Below are positions 20,201 to 27,640 of a DNA stretch of 64,000 nucleotides, in pieces; within the stretch, counting starts at the first letter, position 1; each line of letters begins with the position of its first letter. This DNA is from Glaciecola nitratireducens FR1064 (GTDB lineage: Bacteria; Pseudomonadota; Gammaproteobacteria; Enterobacterales; Alteromonadaceae): assembly GCF_000226565.1 (NCBI RefSeq), contig NC_016041.1, forward strand, positions 2,480,001 to 2,544,000, read 5' to 3'. The notes beneath the pieces were generated by a model that saw only the letters and a program-made list of their open reading frames with translations, was not told where the DNA came from and ran no database searches. Position numbers and translations under genes: made by a program.

Positions 20201-20762
20201 ACTGATCATCTATGGTAATGGGTATTTGCTCGCGTGTGGGCGCAGTGTACCCTTCAGTCAGCCTGTCTAGCGCCCTATTTTGCGCTTGTTTTGATAACAC
20301 TTGAATAGGAAATATGGCGTTATCGCGCCCGGTGGTGATTTCTACTTTGAGTTGCTGAGAATTAAAGTTTAATTGAGTTGAAAATAATTGTTCAAACACT
20401 TGAGTTTGAACAAACATGTAAAAGCCATCAGTTGCCCAAACAGAGCCTAGGTTTGTAGCATTATCAGATTCTGCCCCTAGTAACTCAAATTCAACTATGC
20501 TGTTTTGATGCCATACTGTTAAACGTGGGCCGGACAACAAATAACGCACTTTGAGTGCATCTAAAATCGGCTCTATGGCAATCAGTCTTTTACCTTCAAC
20601 TTGGTGAAGATCAATAGACCGCGCTATTATGTTATTGTTAAGTACTACGTCAACTAAAAGATACTCATCATCACTCAGTTCTACCTGCACTAGGCGCTCT
20701 GCTAATGCAGGTACGGGCAACAAAACTAAAAGCAATAACCAGCGTTGTAATTTTTTTAACAT
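17226..20762 (-). CDS. Usher-like outer-membrane pilus assembly protein with C-terminal SPOR domains
   Basis: A 1178-residue protein with a signal peptide (PVPALA-ER). The N-terminal domain is followed by a long beta-barrel region (about 190-780). It includes the usher-type strand pair ETAPPGWEAELFRNQVFLQ with DDVEVTYGSNQYVIKLYGPFG. A carboxypeptidase-regulatory/Cna-B-like beta domain (VVELYDDNNQK ... GQYRVEI) lies at about 790-860. After an acidic linker comes a SPOR domain at about 1005-1078 (GGFVIQLGVYKDLVNAQDLI) and a second, poorer SPOR-like repeat at about 1095-1178 (WVIQLYAAS ... NGWVVNAGAF). Ushers secrete and polymerise pilins through the outer membrane. SPOR domains bind denuded peptidoglycan in known cases. 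The fusion is unusual. It follows the chaperone gene by 84 bp. Confidence 0.78.
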   Translation of the reverse strand: MLKKLQRWLLLLVLLPVPALAERLVQVELSDDEYLLVDVVLNNNIIARSIDLHQVEGKRLIAIEPILDALKVRYLLSGPRLTVWHQNSIVEFELLGAESDNATNLGSVWATDGFYMFVQTQVFEQLFSTQLNFNSQQLKVEITTGRDNAIFPIQVLSKQAQNRALDRLTEGYTAPTREQIPITIDDQYRAFTVPHGRINIAAEQSDEGSGFNSSLQLTSDLLYHSAQLTLTDSKNAELQARLQLSRYKTSPDDYILGLYDQYQFGDISSRTNNLTSGTQAGVGIIFERREESFRDSNQFITLKETAPPGWEAELFRNQVFLQATTVPDDGLLIFDDVEVTYGSNQYVIKLYGPFGEKDVINKSYNLVENALSKGQTAHTVYALDRKHRLINDQSDEDYEPTDFGGTFDYGVSDNWQIGVGYAGLVGDQRVYSLSNAVSLPGMLLENDISVDQDGNYAQLTSIQGSAFGNDRYNINFESGSDFTSDRLSLIGDSIALDGAYYFNTDYMGVTFGGDYRKDDLAESYRISNRISGSWGRLLLRHSLTYAKNISLIGNMLETENLLGSVGVSGSLPYNFRVSANINYDPDASDIIQDSSSLVIQKNLVDPWDTTHYLTLNYLPIASGERDNWRLSHRASWRTGDFQLNLASQIGDNGRWSIQLGLQMFLGYDYRNNRVTLSQRLLPNTASLDVHAYLDRQINGIPDPLDYDLSGVEFSGNPEWGGVTTGEGGRAILPGVYPNSPFRFAAKWKQGSSTINNDYVVFSHPGAYIDVNMPFILSTELLGFVLRTNSGQEIGLQNAVVELYDDNNQKLRSKETDIDGYYEFLGLAPGQYRVEINKQTLTEKGYTGNVVGFNVITGGKGGYAELPALILRRIGDDKSLDLEQIEDIALDKESSEATVWDPEEKVRRNYFTLPTKNKVVAKHSLDEDKLAELTELEQKAELKADFTNVSSAAAEKFAFLNKSESNLPSVSILEPHLNDNKVTVFKAQQIMGAKSQIQTSSKDVKGGFVIQLGVYKDLVNAQDLINRLASEALPKNQFTLSSDKGMTRVLFGSFLSMASGLEFANKFIGNQQAYLVKASVLSSGESESESVETSNKPWVIQLYAASTEAIEPAIINQFTAIENLNLGQKRSDNGNIVYCIISSGLTTKAAAQKVLQNSGYNGWVVNAGAFENVRELKRQ

Positions 20763-20846
20763 ATTAGTTTGTGTTTCACCCGTGAGTTTATTGATCCAGG
20801 GTAAAATATCTGTTAGATAATAAACTAACAGTGAATAGTATTAGCG

Positions 20847-21632
20847 CTACCTTACATCTTGCTGGTGTGTAATGCTGCCACCATATTTGGTATCTTCAGT
20901 AAACCTTATGGCTACTTGATCTGCGGGCATGTCATTAATGTCAAGAGAGTACATAACCTTTTTAACCTCGGGGTAAATAGAAACATTGCTTCTAAAAGTA
21001 ATCATTTCGTTATTACTTTTATCGATTGCTTCTAGTTTGCCATATACCGAGCGTCCACCTTCTCTGCTAATACTAAAACTTACTTTACCGTCGGCGACAT
21101 TAAAATCGTCAAATTTTAATGATGCATCAAGCTTGCCAGTTCTTACAATCACAGGAACATTTTGTACTATTCGTGGCTGAACCGTTAATTTAGCTGAATT
21201 GTTATTGCTATTAGTCACAGTAGAATTGATTGGCTCTTCCACTTTGTCACAGGACACTCTTAAGTAAGAGCGATATTCTGCTGGCGTCGTATTCGACTTA
21301 CGTCTTATTGTGAACCTAACAGTTTGAGGGCTTCTGGGCGCAACGGTAAAGCTTCTAGGAGAATACCGCATCCAAGGCTCTGCTGAATTATCTGGCAATT
21401 CATTGCCATCTTGGGGCAGCATTTTACCATCTTCACTAAAGTTGTTATGCACCAAAGAAAGACTGCAAGTTTCTGGCACTCCTCCTTTATTAAACATCAC
21501 AAATGAGGCCGTATTATTATCATTATCTAGGTATACACGATAGGTAGATAAGCTGATTGCTTGAGCGCTACTTGCCACTAGCCCGATTAACGCTGTGGTC
21601 ACTGTTACATTGATAAACTTCGATAATTTCAC
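20847..21632 (-). CDS. PapD-like periplasmic pilus chaperone
   Basis: A 261-residue secreted protein with a signal peptide ending SSAQA near residue 25, then YRVYLDNDNNTASFVMFNKG, the first strand of a PapD-type immunoglobulin domain. FTVAPRSPQTVRFTIRR is the edge-strand segment that donates to the subunit groove. The second domain starts near residue 150. It would hold the pilin subunits folded and deliver them to the usher. The start is a GTG with a TAGGAG site 6 nt upstream. A strong terminator-like hairpin lies just before it, so expression depends on readthrough from the pilin genes. Confidence 0.85.
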   Translation of the reverse strand: MKLSKFINVTVTTALIGLVASSAQAISLSTYRVYLDNDNNTASFVMFNKGGVPETCSLSLVHNNFSEDGKMLPQDGNELPDNSAEPWMRYSPRSFTVAPRSPQTVRFTIRRKSNTTPAEYRSYLRVSCDKVEEPINSTVTNSNNNSAKLTVQPRIVQNVPVIVRTGKLDASLKFDDFNVADGKVSFSISREGGRSVYGKLEAIDKSNNEMITFRSNVSIYPEVKKVMYSLDINDMPADQVAIRFTEDTKYGGSITHQQDVR

Positions 21633-21643
21633 TTTATTCTCCT

Positions 21644-21682
21644 AAAAAAAAGTCATTATAATCAAGCGATTACAATGACTTT
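21644..21682 (-). terminator. Intra-operon terminator/attenuator between pilin and chaperone genes
   Basis: On the minus strand AAAGTCATTGTAATC pairs with GATTATAATGACTTT around the loop GCTT. That is 15 pairs including one G-T. Eight T residues follow directly, and then the ribosome site of the chaperone gene. This is a textbook intrinsic terminator inside the operon. It would make the two pilin mRNAs more abundant than the chaperone-usher part. Confidence 0.85.
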
Positions 21683-21712
21683 CAACTATACCACAAGGTT
21701 GATTTTTACATA

Positions 21713-22357
21713 TTAATAAGTAACAGATATGTCAAAATCAATCAAATAATCAGTTGCCGCCGCCAGACCAATGCCTGCTGTTGCCTGACCACCAATCGCT
21801 AGGTAAGAAAAGCCTGCTACAGGTACTCCGTTACCAGCACTGACAGTTTGGTCGCCGGTTGCCGCAAGGGTAAATTGCTGACCAACACCACCATTCGCTA
21901 CGGCTGTACATACATCACCATCCGGGCTGCCGTCGTAATCACCAACACAACCTACGGGTGCAAAAGTAATGCCACTAGTTGTACCTGAAGTCAAAGTTAC
22001 AGTCACATCAGCACCTTCTGAGCCTTCAATTTCGTACACACCAGGTACGCCATTGGTTCCAGCGCACGAAGCTCCAGCGGGAGTTACACCATAGTTGGTA
22101 CTTGGGCCTAGTGTAGCAGTGGCATTAGACATCTTCATAACAGTTTCGCCAGGAAAATTAACGCTAACCGTTGGTTGTGTCATAGTACAGGTAGAAGCAC
22201 TTGCCAAATAAAGGCCAGTCATCTGCACGCCCGCTACTTCTGTAATGGTGACATTTTTAATGGTCTTAAATGTACCAGTTAAATTTTCGTTTGCCGCCAT
22301 AACCGAAGTACACATAGGTATTGCTAACAAGACAGTAACTAATCGAGTAAATTTCAT
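21713..22357 (-). CDS. Major pilin-like subunit 2 (DUF4402-like)
   Basis: A 214-residue secreted protein. ATG 22357 has TTGGAG 6 nt upstream, and the signal peptide ends CTSVMA-ANEN. The mature protein is Gly/Thr/Ala-rich and beta-predicted, with paired cysteines. PGVYEIEG, GADVTVTL and FAPVGC ... GDVC recur in the gene upstream, showing tandem paralogues. It ends in a strand YLIDFDISVTY, the alternating C-terminal strand expected of a donor/fimbrial subunit. It probably forms the pilus shaft, or with subunit 1 a mixed shaft. Confidence 0.72.
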   Translation of the reverse strand: MKFTRLVTVLLAIPMCTSVMAANENLTGTFKTIKNVTITEVAGVQMTGLYLASASTCTMTQPTVSVNFPGETVMKMSNATATLGPSTNYGVTPAGASCAGTNGVPGVYEIEGSEGADVTVTLTSGTTSGITFAPVGCVGDYDGSPDGDVCTAVANGGVGQQFTLAATGDQTVSAGNGVPVAGFSYLAIGGQATAGIGLAAATDYLIDFDISVTY

Positions 22358-22405
22358 AATAATCTCCAAATTTCTTTTTGAATCGTTTTCAGTTAACGAT
22401 AGCTT

Positions 22406-23032
22406 CTAATAAACCACGTCAACGTTAAACGTTACTGGATAGTTTGTGTCAGACGATAATCCGGTTGCGCCAACTGTTATAGTACCGCCAACAGTGAAGT
22501 GAGCTAGGTTAGCTGATGATGCTCCATTATCAGTAGCATTGGCCAACGTCATGGTTAACGGCGCACCAAGAGTATATGCATTACATACGTCACCATCAGT
22601 ACCAGCATTATCATGAACAACACCACAGCCCTGGGGAGCAAAAGTAAAGTCATCAGACTGAGTTAAAGTTGTAACTGTTAAGTTGACATCCAAGCCACCG
22701 ATACCGGTCACACTATATACACCAGGGGTACCTATTGCTGCACCGCCGCCTACGCAGTTGGTGCCTGTCAATACGCCATAGGTGGTCGCAGTGACGTTGG
22801 CATCTGTAAGTACATCTGTATTTGCTGGTTGATCTGCATCCATGGTGCACTCTCCACTAGCGGTAGTGGTGATATTTTCACCAAAATCCAAAGCAGTTAC
22901 TGTTAATATAGATACATCGTCTAAAGTGCTTACTTGGGCTTGGAAGGGATCAGCATAAGAATTAGAAGCGCATAATGCTCCCAATACAACAGCCCCGATT
23001 TGAAGCGCCAGTTTTGTTTTATTTGGTTGCAT
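22406..23032 (-). CDS. Major pilin-like subunit 1 (DUF4402-like)
   Basis: First gene of the fimbrial operon: 208 residues, signal peptide ending NSYA-DPFQ, and an AGGAG site 7 nt before the ATG. VTALDFGENITTTASGECTM is the DUF4402-like first strand with its first cysteine. PGVYSVTGIGGLDVNLTV, FAPQGCG and DGDVCNAY match subunit 2. The final strand is YPVTFNVDVVY. Two adjacent paralogous subunits suggest a heteropolymer, or a shaft plus an adaptor. Confidence 0.75.
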   Translation of the reverse strand: MQPNKTKLALQIGAVVLGALCASNSYADPFQAQVSTLDDVSILTVTALDFGENITTTASGECTMDADQPANTDVLTDANVTATTYGVLTGTNCVGGGAAIGTPGVYSVTGIGGLDVNLTVTTLTQSDDFTFAPQGCGVVHDNAGTDGDVCNAYTLGAPLTMTLANATDNGASSANLAHFTVGGTITVGATGLSSDTNYPVTFNVDVVY

Positions 23033-23403
23033 AGCAACACTCCTAGTTATTAAGTTATGTTAATTGATCAGAAGGTAAAGTACTTGCTTTCACTAATCAA
23101 TTACGGTCTCTAAGTCAGGGTATAACAGTTCATACCTCTATACTCTAACGGCTAATCATCCATAAACTTTAGGAAATCCGTTTGTAAAAACCTTAACTAA
23201 ATTTTAATCATGAATTAACGTCTGAACAAAGGACCTAAAATGACTTAAAATTTACTTACATTTTTATATCGACCAACAATTCACTTAAGTTAGTTTTTTT
23301 TTATAAAAAACCATAGACTCGAAAGAGTTAACACAAAGATAAGCATTTAATTGTCATCAGAGTGATTGCCTGAACAGATGTTTAGATAACCTTTGGTCTA
23401 AAA
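23033..23403. other. Promoter region of the fimbrial operon
   Basis: 370 AT-rich bases between two minus-strand genes. A short dyad GGTAT-(8)-ATACC lies about 105 bp upstream of subunit 1, overlapping a poor -10-like TATACC. No good -35 box is visible, which would fit an activated promoter. An A/T-only hairpin near 23290-23310 is the only candidate terminator for the FlgO-like gene. Confidence 0.5.
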
Positions 23404-24021
23404 TTAAACATTTTTCAAAATCATATTTGGAAGAAACTTATTTCCAGATGCCACTAAACGGCCGTTCTTTAGTTCGACTACTTTGACACTGAGTATAATG
23501 CCATGTTGATTTTTCATCATTTTACCCACCATCACATAACCTGTGCCAAACTCTTCCAGTGATGCATGCTGCTCATCGGAGTATTCTATTTCACCTGCTT
23601 CAGTGCGATATAAATTATTATTCAAGCTTATATCGCTGGTTATTATGCCTAGGTCCCTTAAATCACCTGCTAAATACTCTGCCAATTGTTCGCTTAATGC
23701 GCTACTTTGTTTATTAGTTTGCCCGCCATATTCAAATGGTCTGACAAGAATGGCACTATTTAAGCCTTGAATAGGTAAATCCGCTTTTAATTCTCTGGCT
23801 AATTGCTGAGTGTATTCATTTAATTGAACAAAATGTATGCTCGGCGTAGCGCTTGGATTTTCCGTTTGATTAATGACGTTTTGTGGCAACTCTTGGCAAG
23901 TGTTAAAATTGCCATTGTCGTCTGCACATAATCGTCTACTTTGATCTGCTTCAAACATCGAACAAGCAGACAAAGTGATACACACACAAATAATATAACA
24001 ATATTTTGCAACCAATCTCAT
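23404..24021 (-). CDS. FlgO-family outer-membrane lipoprotein (paralogue C)
   Basis: A 205-residue lipoprotein starting at ATG 24021, not at an in-frame TTG 12 bases further upstream. The lipobox is LSAC (C20). The FlgO-type domain spans about 65-205: LNEYTQQLARELKADL, ALSEQLAEYLAGDL, a TEAGEIEYSDE segment, GYVMVGKM and a closing NKFLPNMI. Same family as paralogues A and B, but on the other side of the fimbrial operon and reading in the same direction as it. Its 3' end is about 370 bp upstream of the first pilin gene, so it may share regulation with the operon. Confidence 0.75.
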   Translation of the reverse strand: MRLVAKYCYIICVCITLSACSMFEADQSRRLCADDNGNFNTCQELPQNVINQTENPSATPSIHFVQLNEYTQQLARELKADLPIQGLNSAILVRPFEYGGQTNKQSSALSEQLAEYLAGDLRDLGIITSDISLNNNLYRTEAGEIEYSDEQHASLEEFGTGYVMVGKMMKNQHGIILSVKVVELKNGRLVASGNKFLPNMILKNV

Positions 24022-24249
24022 CTCACTACCCAAAAATAAAAAAACGTAATATACCTCAGCAATTTTTGAGCCAAGAATAACCCACCACTAACACTAGTGT
24101 TGATGCCAATAAGTATGGCAAAAAAATCCTCTTTCACTGCAAGAAACGGAAGATTATTGCCTCTTATTCCACTCTAGCTTCAAAACAAATTGACCAAAGG
24201 AATCAAAAATAGTTAAGGTAGACTCTTATATTCAAAAGGACATAATCCG

Positions 24250-25263
24250 TTGCACAGATATTCGCTTTTTATCGCCACTAGTTTATTATTTTTAGGCTGT
24301 TCATCAGTTAGTGACAACAATCACACTCCCCAAACAATCACAAATACACAGGCTAACCGAGCAGTCACCTTATCTCATATTCGCGCCTATCTTTTAATTG
24401 GCAATATTGAAAAAGCCGAGCAACTTTTTCAAGGTCTAGGTCATACTGAGAATAATACTCAGACTTTGTTAATCTTGTCCGAACTCAAAGCGGCTCAAGC
24501 CGATAGTTTAGGCGCTCAACAAGCATTTCTATTAGCCATGGATAATAAGATTGCTTCTGAGAAACCTATGGTGTCATTTGTGCTACTAGATTATTTTTGC
24601 ACTGAGAAAATGTGGCCAGCCATTGAAGGATATGGGCGTTCAATAAATTCAGCTGTCATATCTGCAGATTTAAAAAACACCCAACTCACGACTATAGGCC
24701 AGTGTTATTTTGAGCAAGACAAGTGGCAAGCAGCCAGATACTGGTTTGAACAGCTAGATTTTTCTGGCTCGATCAGTCCTACCGTTTATTTAGCGCTAGC
24801 AAGAGAAGCTGTGGAGTCTACACAATATGTTCGGGCAAAAGACTTAATTGAAAAATATGATACCGTAAAAAGTACCGTAAACGCACATACCCTATGGACT
24901 GCATTTGAAGTTTATACTGCTCTTAACCAACCCCAACAGGCGATAGAGTTGGGCAAGCAGCTGCGTATCTTATTTCCAAACAACTCTTTTACCCGTAGAT
25001 ACATACTACTGACTAAACGTGAGCGAATTCAAGCTATGAAAGAAGACCCATTACCTTCTCTAACTTTAAGATCCAGTTTGCCTCTACCGTTAGAGCCTAA
25101 AAGCGCTACAAACGCATTTCACATCATTAAAAAAAGCGAAACACTCTATCAATTATCTAAACGTTACGGTGTGACAACATCAGAATTAATGTCTTGGAAC
25201 CCTGACATAGTCATTGATGATATTTCTATCGGCACTGAAATACGCATCACCCCCTTACGTTAG
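24250..25263 (+). CDS. TPR-LysM lipoprotein (PilF/PilW-like architecture)
   Basis: A 337-residue lipoprotein. The start is TTG 24250 with AAAAGGA 9 nt upstream, and the lipobox LFLGC ends at C17. Helical TPR-like repeats fill about 35-260 (LIGNIEKAEQLFQGL, DKWQAARYWFEQL, NQPQQAIELGKQL). A C-terminal LysM domain (HIIKKSETLYQLSKRYGV ... SWNPDI) lies at about 289-337. TPR lipoproteins of this kind act as pilotins or assembly scaffolds, and LysM binds peptidoglycan glycans. It diverges from FlgO paralogue C and closes the fimbrial region. A wall-anchoring role in the pilus machine is inferred. Confidence 0.78.
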   Translation: MHRYSLFIATSLLFLGCSSVSDNNHTPQTITNTQANRAVTLSHIRAYLLIGNIEKAEQLFQGLGHTENNTQTLLILSELKAAQADSLGAQQAFLLAMDNKIASEKPMVSFVLLDYFCTEKMWPAIEGYGRSINSAVISADLKNTQLTTIGQCYFEQDKWQAARYWFEQLDFSGSISPTVYLALAREAVESTQYVRAKDLIEKYDTVKSTVNAHTLWTAFEVYTALNQPQQAIELGKQLRILFPNNSFTRRYILLTKRERIQAMKEDPLPSLTLRSSLPLPLEPKSATNAFHIIKKSETLYQLSKRYGVTTSELMSWNPDIVIDDISIGTEIRITPLR

Positions 25264-25523
25264 ATGTTTTTGGGCAAGCTTGAATTACAACTGAAGTTTG
25301 CCACGAGTATAAGTGGAATTTAAGCTATATGCTACCCTTCGTCACAGCTAGCTTTTAGAGTGGGTAGATATTTTTTGCGAGGATGTTCTGGTAGTATTTG
25401 CCGATGTAATAGGTTTCAGTTTTTGAACTTTTTAGATCATTGGTACAGCAATATTAGAAGTTGAGTGCAGGCTGTCCTGCCATGAGATTGTATATTTCTT
25501 AGTATATTGTGTTTGCTTGTTGT
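25264..25523. other. Gap between the TPR-LysM gene and the IS91 remnant
   Basis: No gene seen. A small GC hairpin (GCAGG-CTGT-CCTGC, 25467-25480) lies about 45 bp beyond the transposase stop. IS91-family ends carry such hairpins, so this could be a terminus, but the element is too decayed to define its ends. Confidence 0.35.
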
Positions 25524-26804
25524 CTATGCCCCAAAATTGAAGTCACGTTGAATAGTAAAGTTGTTCGCTTCATAAGGTGGCCCACGTAAAGGTGGTAATA
25601 GCGTTGTTGGTTTAGAAGTTGAGTACTTTTTATCTAAATGCCCCAGTATTTTTTAGACAATGTGGATATCTATGATGCAAGAAATGACACTTACATTGTG
25701 TTTCTCGCATTTTTCGCATTCTTTGATGTCAATATTGAATACCCCTTTTAGGCGCTGAACCCATGTCATCCCTCGCGTATGGTAAGGTTTATCTGATTGT
25801 TCATTTCCATTTACCTATTTAGGGCTATTTTTGCCTCGCTGGGATGCTGTCACTTGAGCACGAGGGTTCACGTTAGGCGCGAATACGCCAAAAAACGGGG
25901 GAGGTTGAGCCTTGGTGGTAGAATGAGAGCGGCTAGTTTGCTAATAAAATCGATAGGGTCAAAGAATACATGTTTAGTACCGTCTCGATAAGGCGTTTTC
26001 AATTCATAGCGTACTTTTCCATGGTCAGTCTTACTTAAACGCTGTTCACTAATCTCAGGACGGCTGGTGTAACGGCAAAGTCTTTCTAATTTCTCTGGTT
26101 CGTCGGCATTGGCAAAAACGCCTGTATGTAGAGAAAAGCCACTTGTATTCGATACCTGGCCATACTTGCCTTCACTGCTAGCCGTTAAGGTTTGCAGTGT
26201 AAATACTTTCTGGCCTTGTTGAGGACCCATCGCTATGCGGGAGCTAACTGAAGCACCTTGCAGATGCAATAGACTGTCTTCATCATCAACAGGCAAGTTA
26301 AGAAAACTGTTTTCCATATCCCGCTCTACCAAACCAACTTCCTCCAAATATCTGGCAATACGTTGGCTGATGATATGCACGAGCTCCACCGTGTCATCAT
26401 GAGACGGGGCTTTGATGCGTCTAAAGGTAGCACCGCCCAATGGACTTTCGCTAATAGCACCTTCTAAAAAAAAGCATATAGAAGTGGATGTTTAAGTTAA
26501 GCGCACTACCAAATCGCTGAATAAGTGTGACCGCTCCCGTTTTGGCTAGGGCCCCCCCCCCCCTGCGTTTGCAGCTAAACGCGACTAACTTCTCATGTTT
26601 GCAGCCACCACATACTGCGCGCAAAAAGCCGTGCTCAAGTCGACCAAAACGAAAGAACTCATCAAACTCACGCTCAACATACTTAGGTAAATACTTGCCT
26701 TGCTCCGCTAGGTTGGCAGTAAACTCTGGGTAATATCGTCCAACCAATTGATAGAGTAACGTAGTTTCTGGTCGATGGCGCTTATATGTTTCACTTTGTT
26801 GCAA
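25524..26804 (-). pseudogene. IS91-family transposase, decayed
   Basis: Rolling-circle (Y2-type) transposase remnant. The N-terminal zinc-binding part reads LVGRYYPEF ... RLEHGFLRAVCGGC ... VAFSCKRRG. It is fused directly to GAVTLIQRFGSALNLNIHFY, so the intervening catalytic-domain start is deleted, at a run of 12 C (26552-26563). A frameshift in a 9-T run near 26465-26474 precedes EGAISESPLGGATFRRIKA. The LCRYTSRPEISEQRL segment carries the expected tyrosine. A further frameshift near 25895 separates GVFAPNVNPRAQ, and a TAA interrupts CIIDIHIV-KILGHLDKK before the final TAG. At least four lesions make it inactive. Confidence 0.85.
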
Positions 26805-27080
26805 TGCCAGTGCAAGTATTCTTCCTTAAATTCTTTGTAGGCTAGTGTGGCAAAAACAAGCGCATTTTACGACGGGCTCAATGGCCGCCTATACCGTGAC
26901 CATGCCCTTGAAGATAATGTTAGGCTACTTACCCCTAACGCTCGGAGGAGTCATACAATCAATTTCATCGACTGTCTCCTTACTGCTATTAAGGATTGTT
27001 CAACGAGCAGCTTGCCAACAGACGCTTTTAACACTAACCTGCTCCATCACAATTATATGTTTGGTTTTATCAACTGCGAT
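26805..27080. other. Junction between IS91 remnant and nth fragment
   Basis: Open frames on the plus strand here show no family resemblance, no ribosome site and overlap one another, so I do not call a gene. This stretch may hold the 5' end of the IS91 element and the right border of the accessory region. Confidence 0.45.
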
Positions 27081-27212
27081 AATACATTTTTTGGTTGGGC
27101 GACCATCGCTGTTGACACTCATATTTTTAGACTGAGCAACCGCACCAAACTAGCAATGGGTAAGACCGTCGAAAAAATCGAAGAAAAATTGATTACATCG
27201 ATGCTGGATTAA
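27081..27212 (+). pseudogene. Fragment of a second endonuclease III gene
   Basis: The frame encodes NTFFGWATIAVDTHIFRLSN followed by RTKLAMGKTVEKIEEKL and then stops. This is the central part of a canonical gammaproteobacterial Nth (NTAFGWPTIAVDTHIFRV in E. coli), including the catalytic aspartate region. The helix-hairpin-helix and the iron-sulfur cysteines are absent. It sits 17 bp before gloA, and nth-gloA is the order I recall from Vibrio. It is therefore probably the displaced native nth 3' part left when the preceding 13.6 kb arrived. Confidence 0.8.
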
Positions 27213-27229
27213 CGGACAAAGGAAATTAA

Positions 27230-27613
27230 ATGAGATTACTACACACCATGTTGCGCGTTGGTGACTTGCAAAAATCCATCGCTTTTTACACCGAAACCTT
27301 GGGCATGAAGCTATTACGCCAAAGTGAAAATAAAGAGTATAAGTATACATTGGCGTTTTTAGGTTACGGCAATGAAGATAATAATACTGTCATAGAGTTG
27401 ACTTACAATTGGGGTAAAACAGAGTATGAGCACGGAGAGGCCTTCGGTCACCTCGCTATCGGGGTAGACGATATTTACGCTGTCTGTGATGATATCACAG
27501 CGAAAGGCGGTGATGTTTATAGAGCTCCGGGCCCAGTGAAAGGCGGCAAAACCGTGATTGCTTTCGTCAGAGACCCGAGTGGGTATGCCATCGAACTCAT
27601 TCAAGAGAGCTAG
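27230..27613 (+). CDS. gloA: Glyoxalase I (lactoylglutathione lyase)
   Basis: Isomerises the methylglyoxal-glutathione hemithioacetal to lactoylglutathione in the cytosol. It is 127 residues with the four metal ligands H5, E56, H74 and E122 all in place, the layout of nickel-type bacterial GloA. An AAGGAA site lies 6 nt before the ATG. The nth fragment directly upstream marks an old nth-gloA linkage. Confidence 0.97.
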   Translation: MRLLHTMLRVGDLQKSIAFYTETLGMKLLRQSENKEYKYTLAFLGYGNEDNNTVIELTYNWGKTEYEHGEAFGHLAIGVDDIYAVCDDITAKGGDVYRAPGPVKGGKTVIAFVRDPSGYAIELIQES

Positions 27614-27640
27614 CGCGACATTAAATCAAGTAGGGTTGAA

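Noticed and set aside
13935-25263. Fimbrial region as a flagellar gene cluster because of its FlgO-like proteins
   Set aside because: No flagellin, hook, basal-body or export gene is present; the core genes are pilin, chaperone and usher types.
13483-27080. Accessory region as a prophage or an integrase-bearing island
   Set aside because: No integrase, phage structural or conjugation gene was found; only an inactive IS91 transposase is present.
26845-27135. Plus-strand frames after the IS91 remnant as hypothetical proteins
   Set aside because: They overlap each other in different frames, lack ribosome sites, and the only recognisable part is the nth fragment at 27081-27212.
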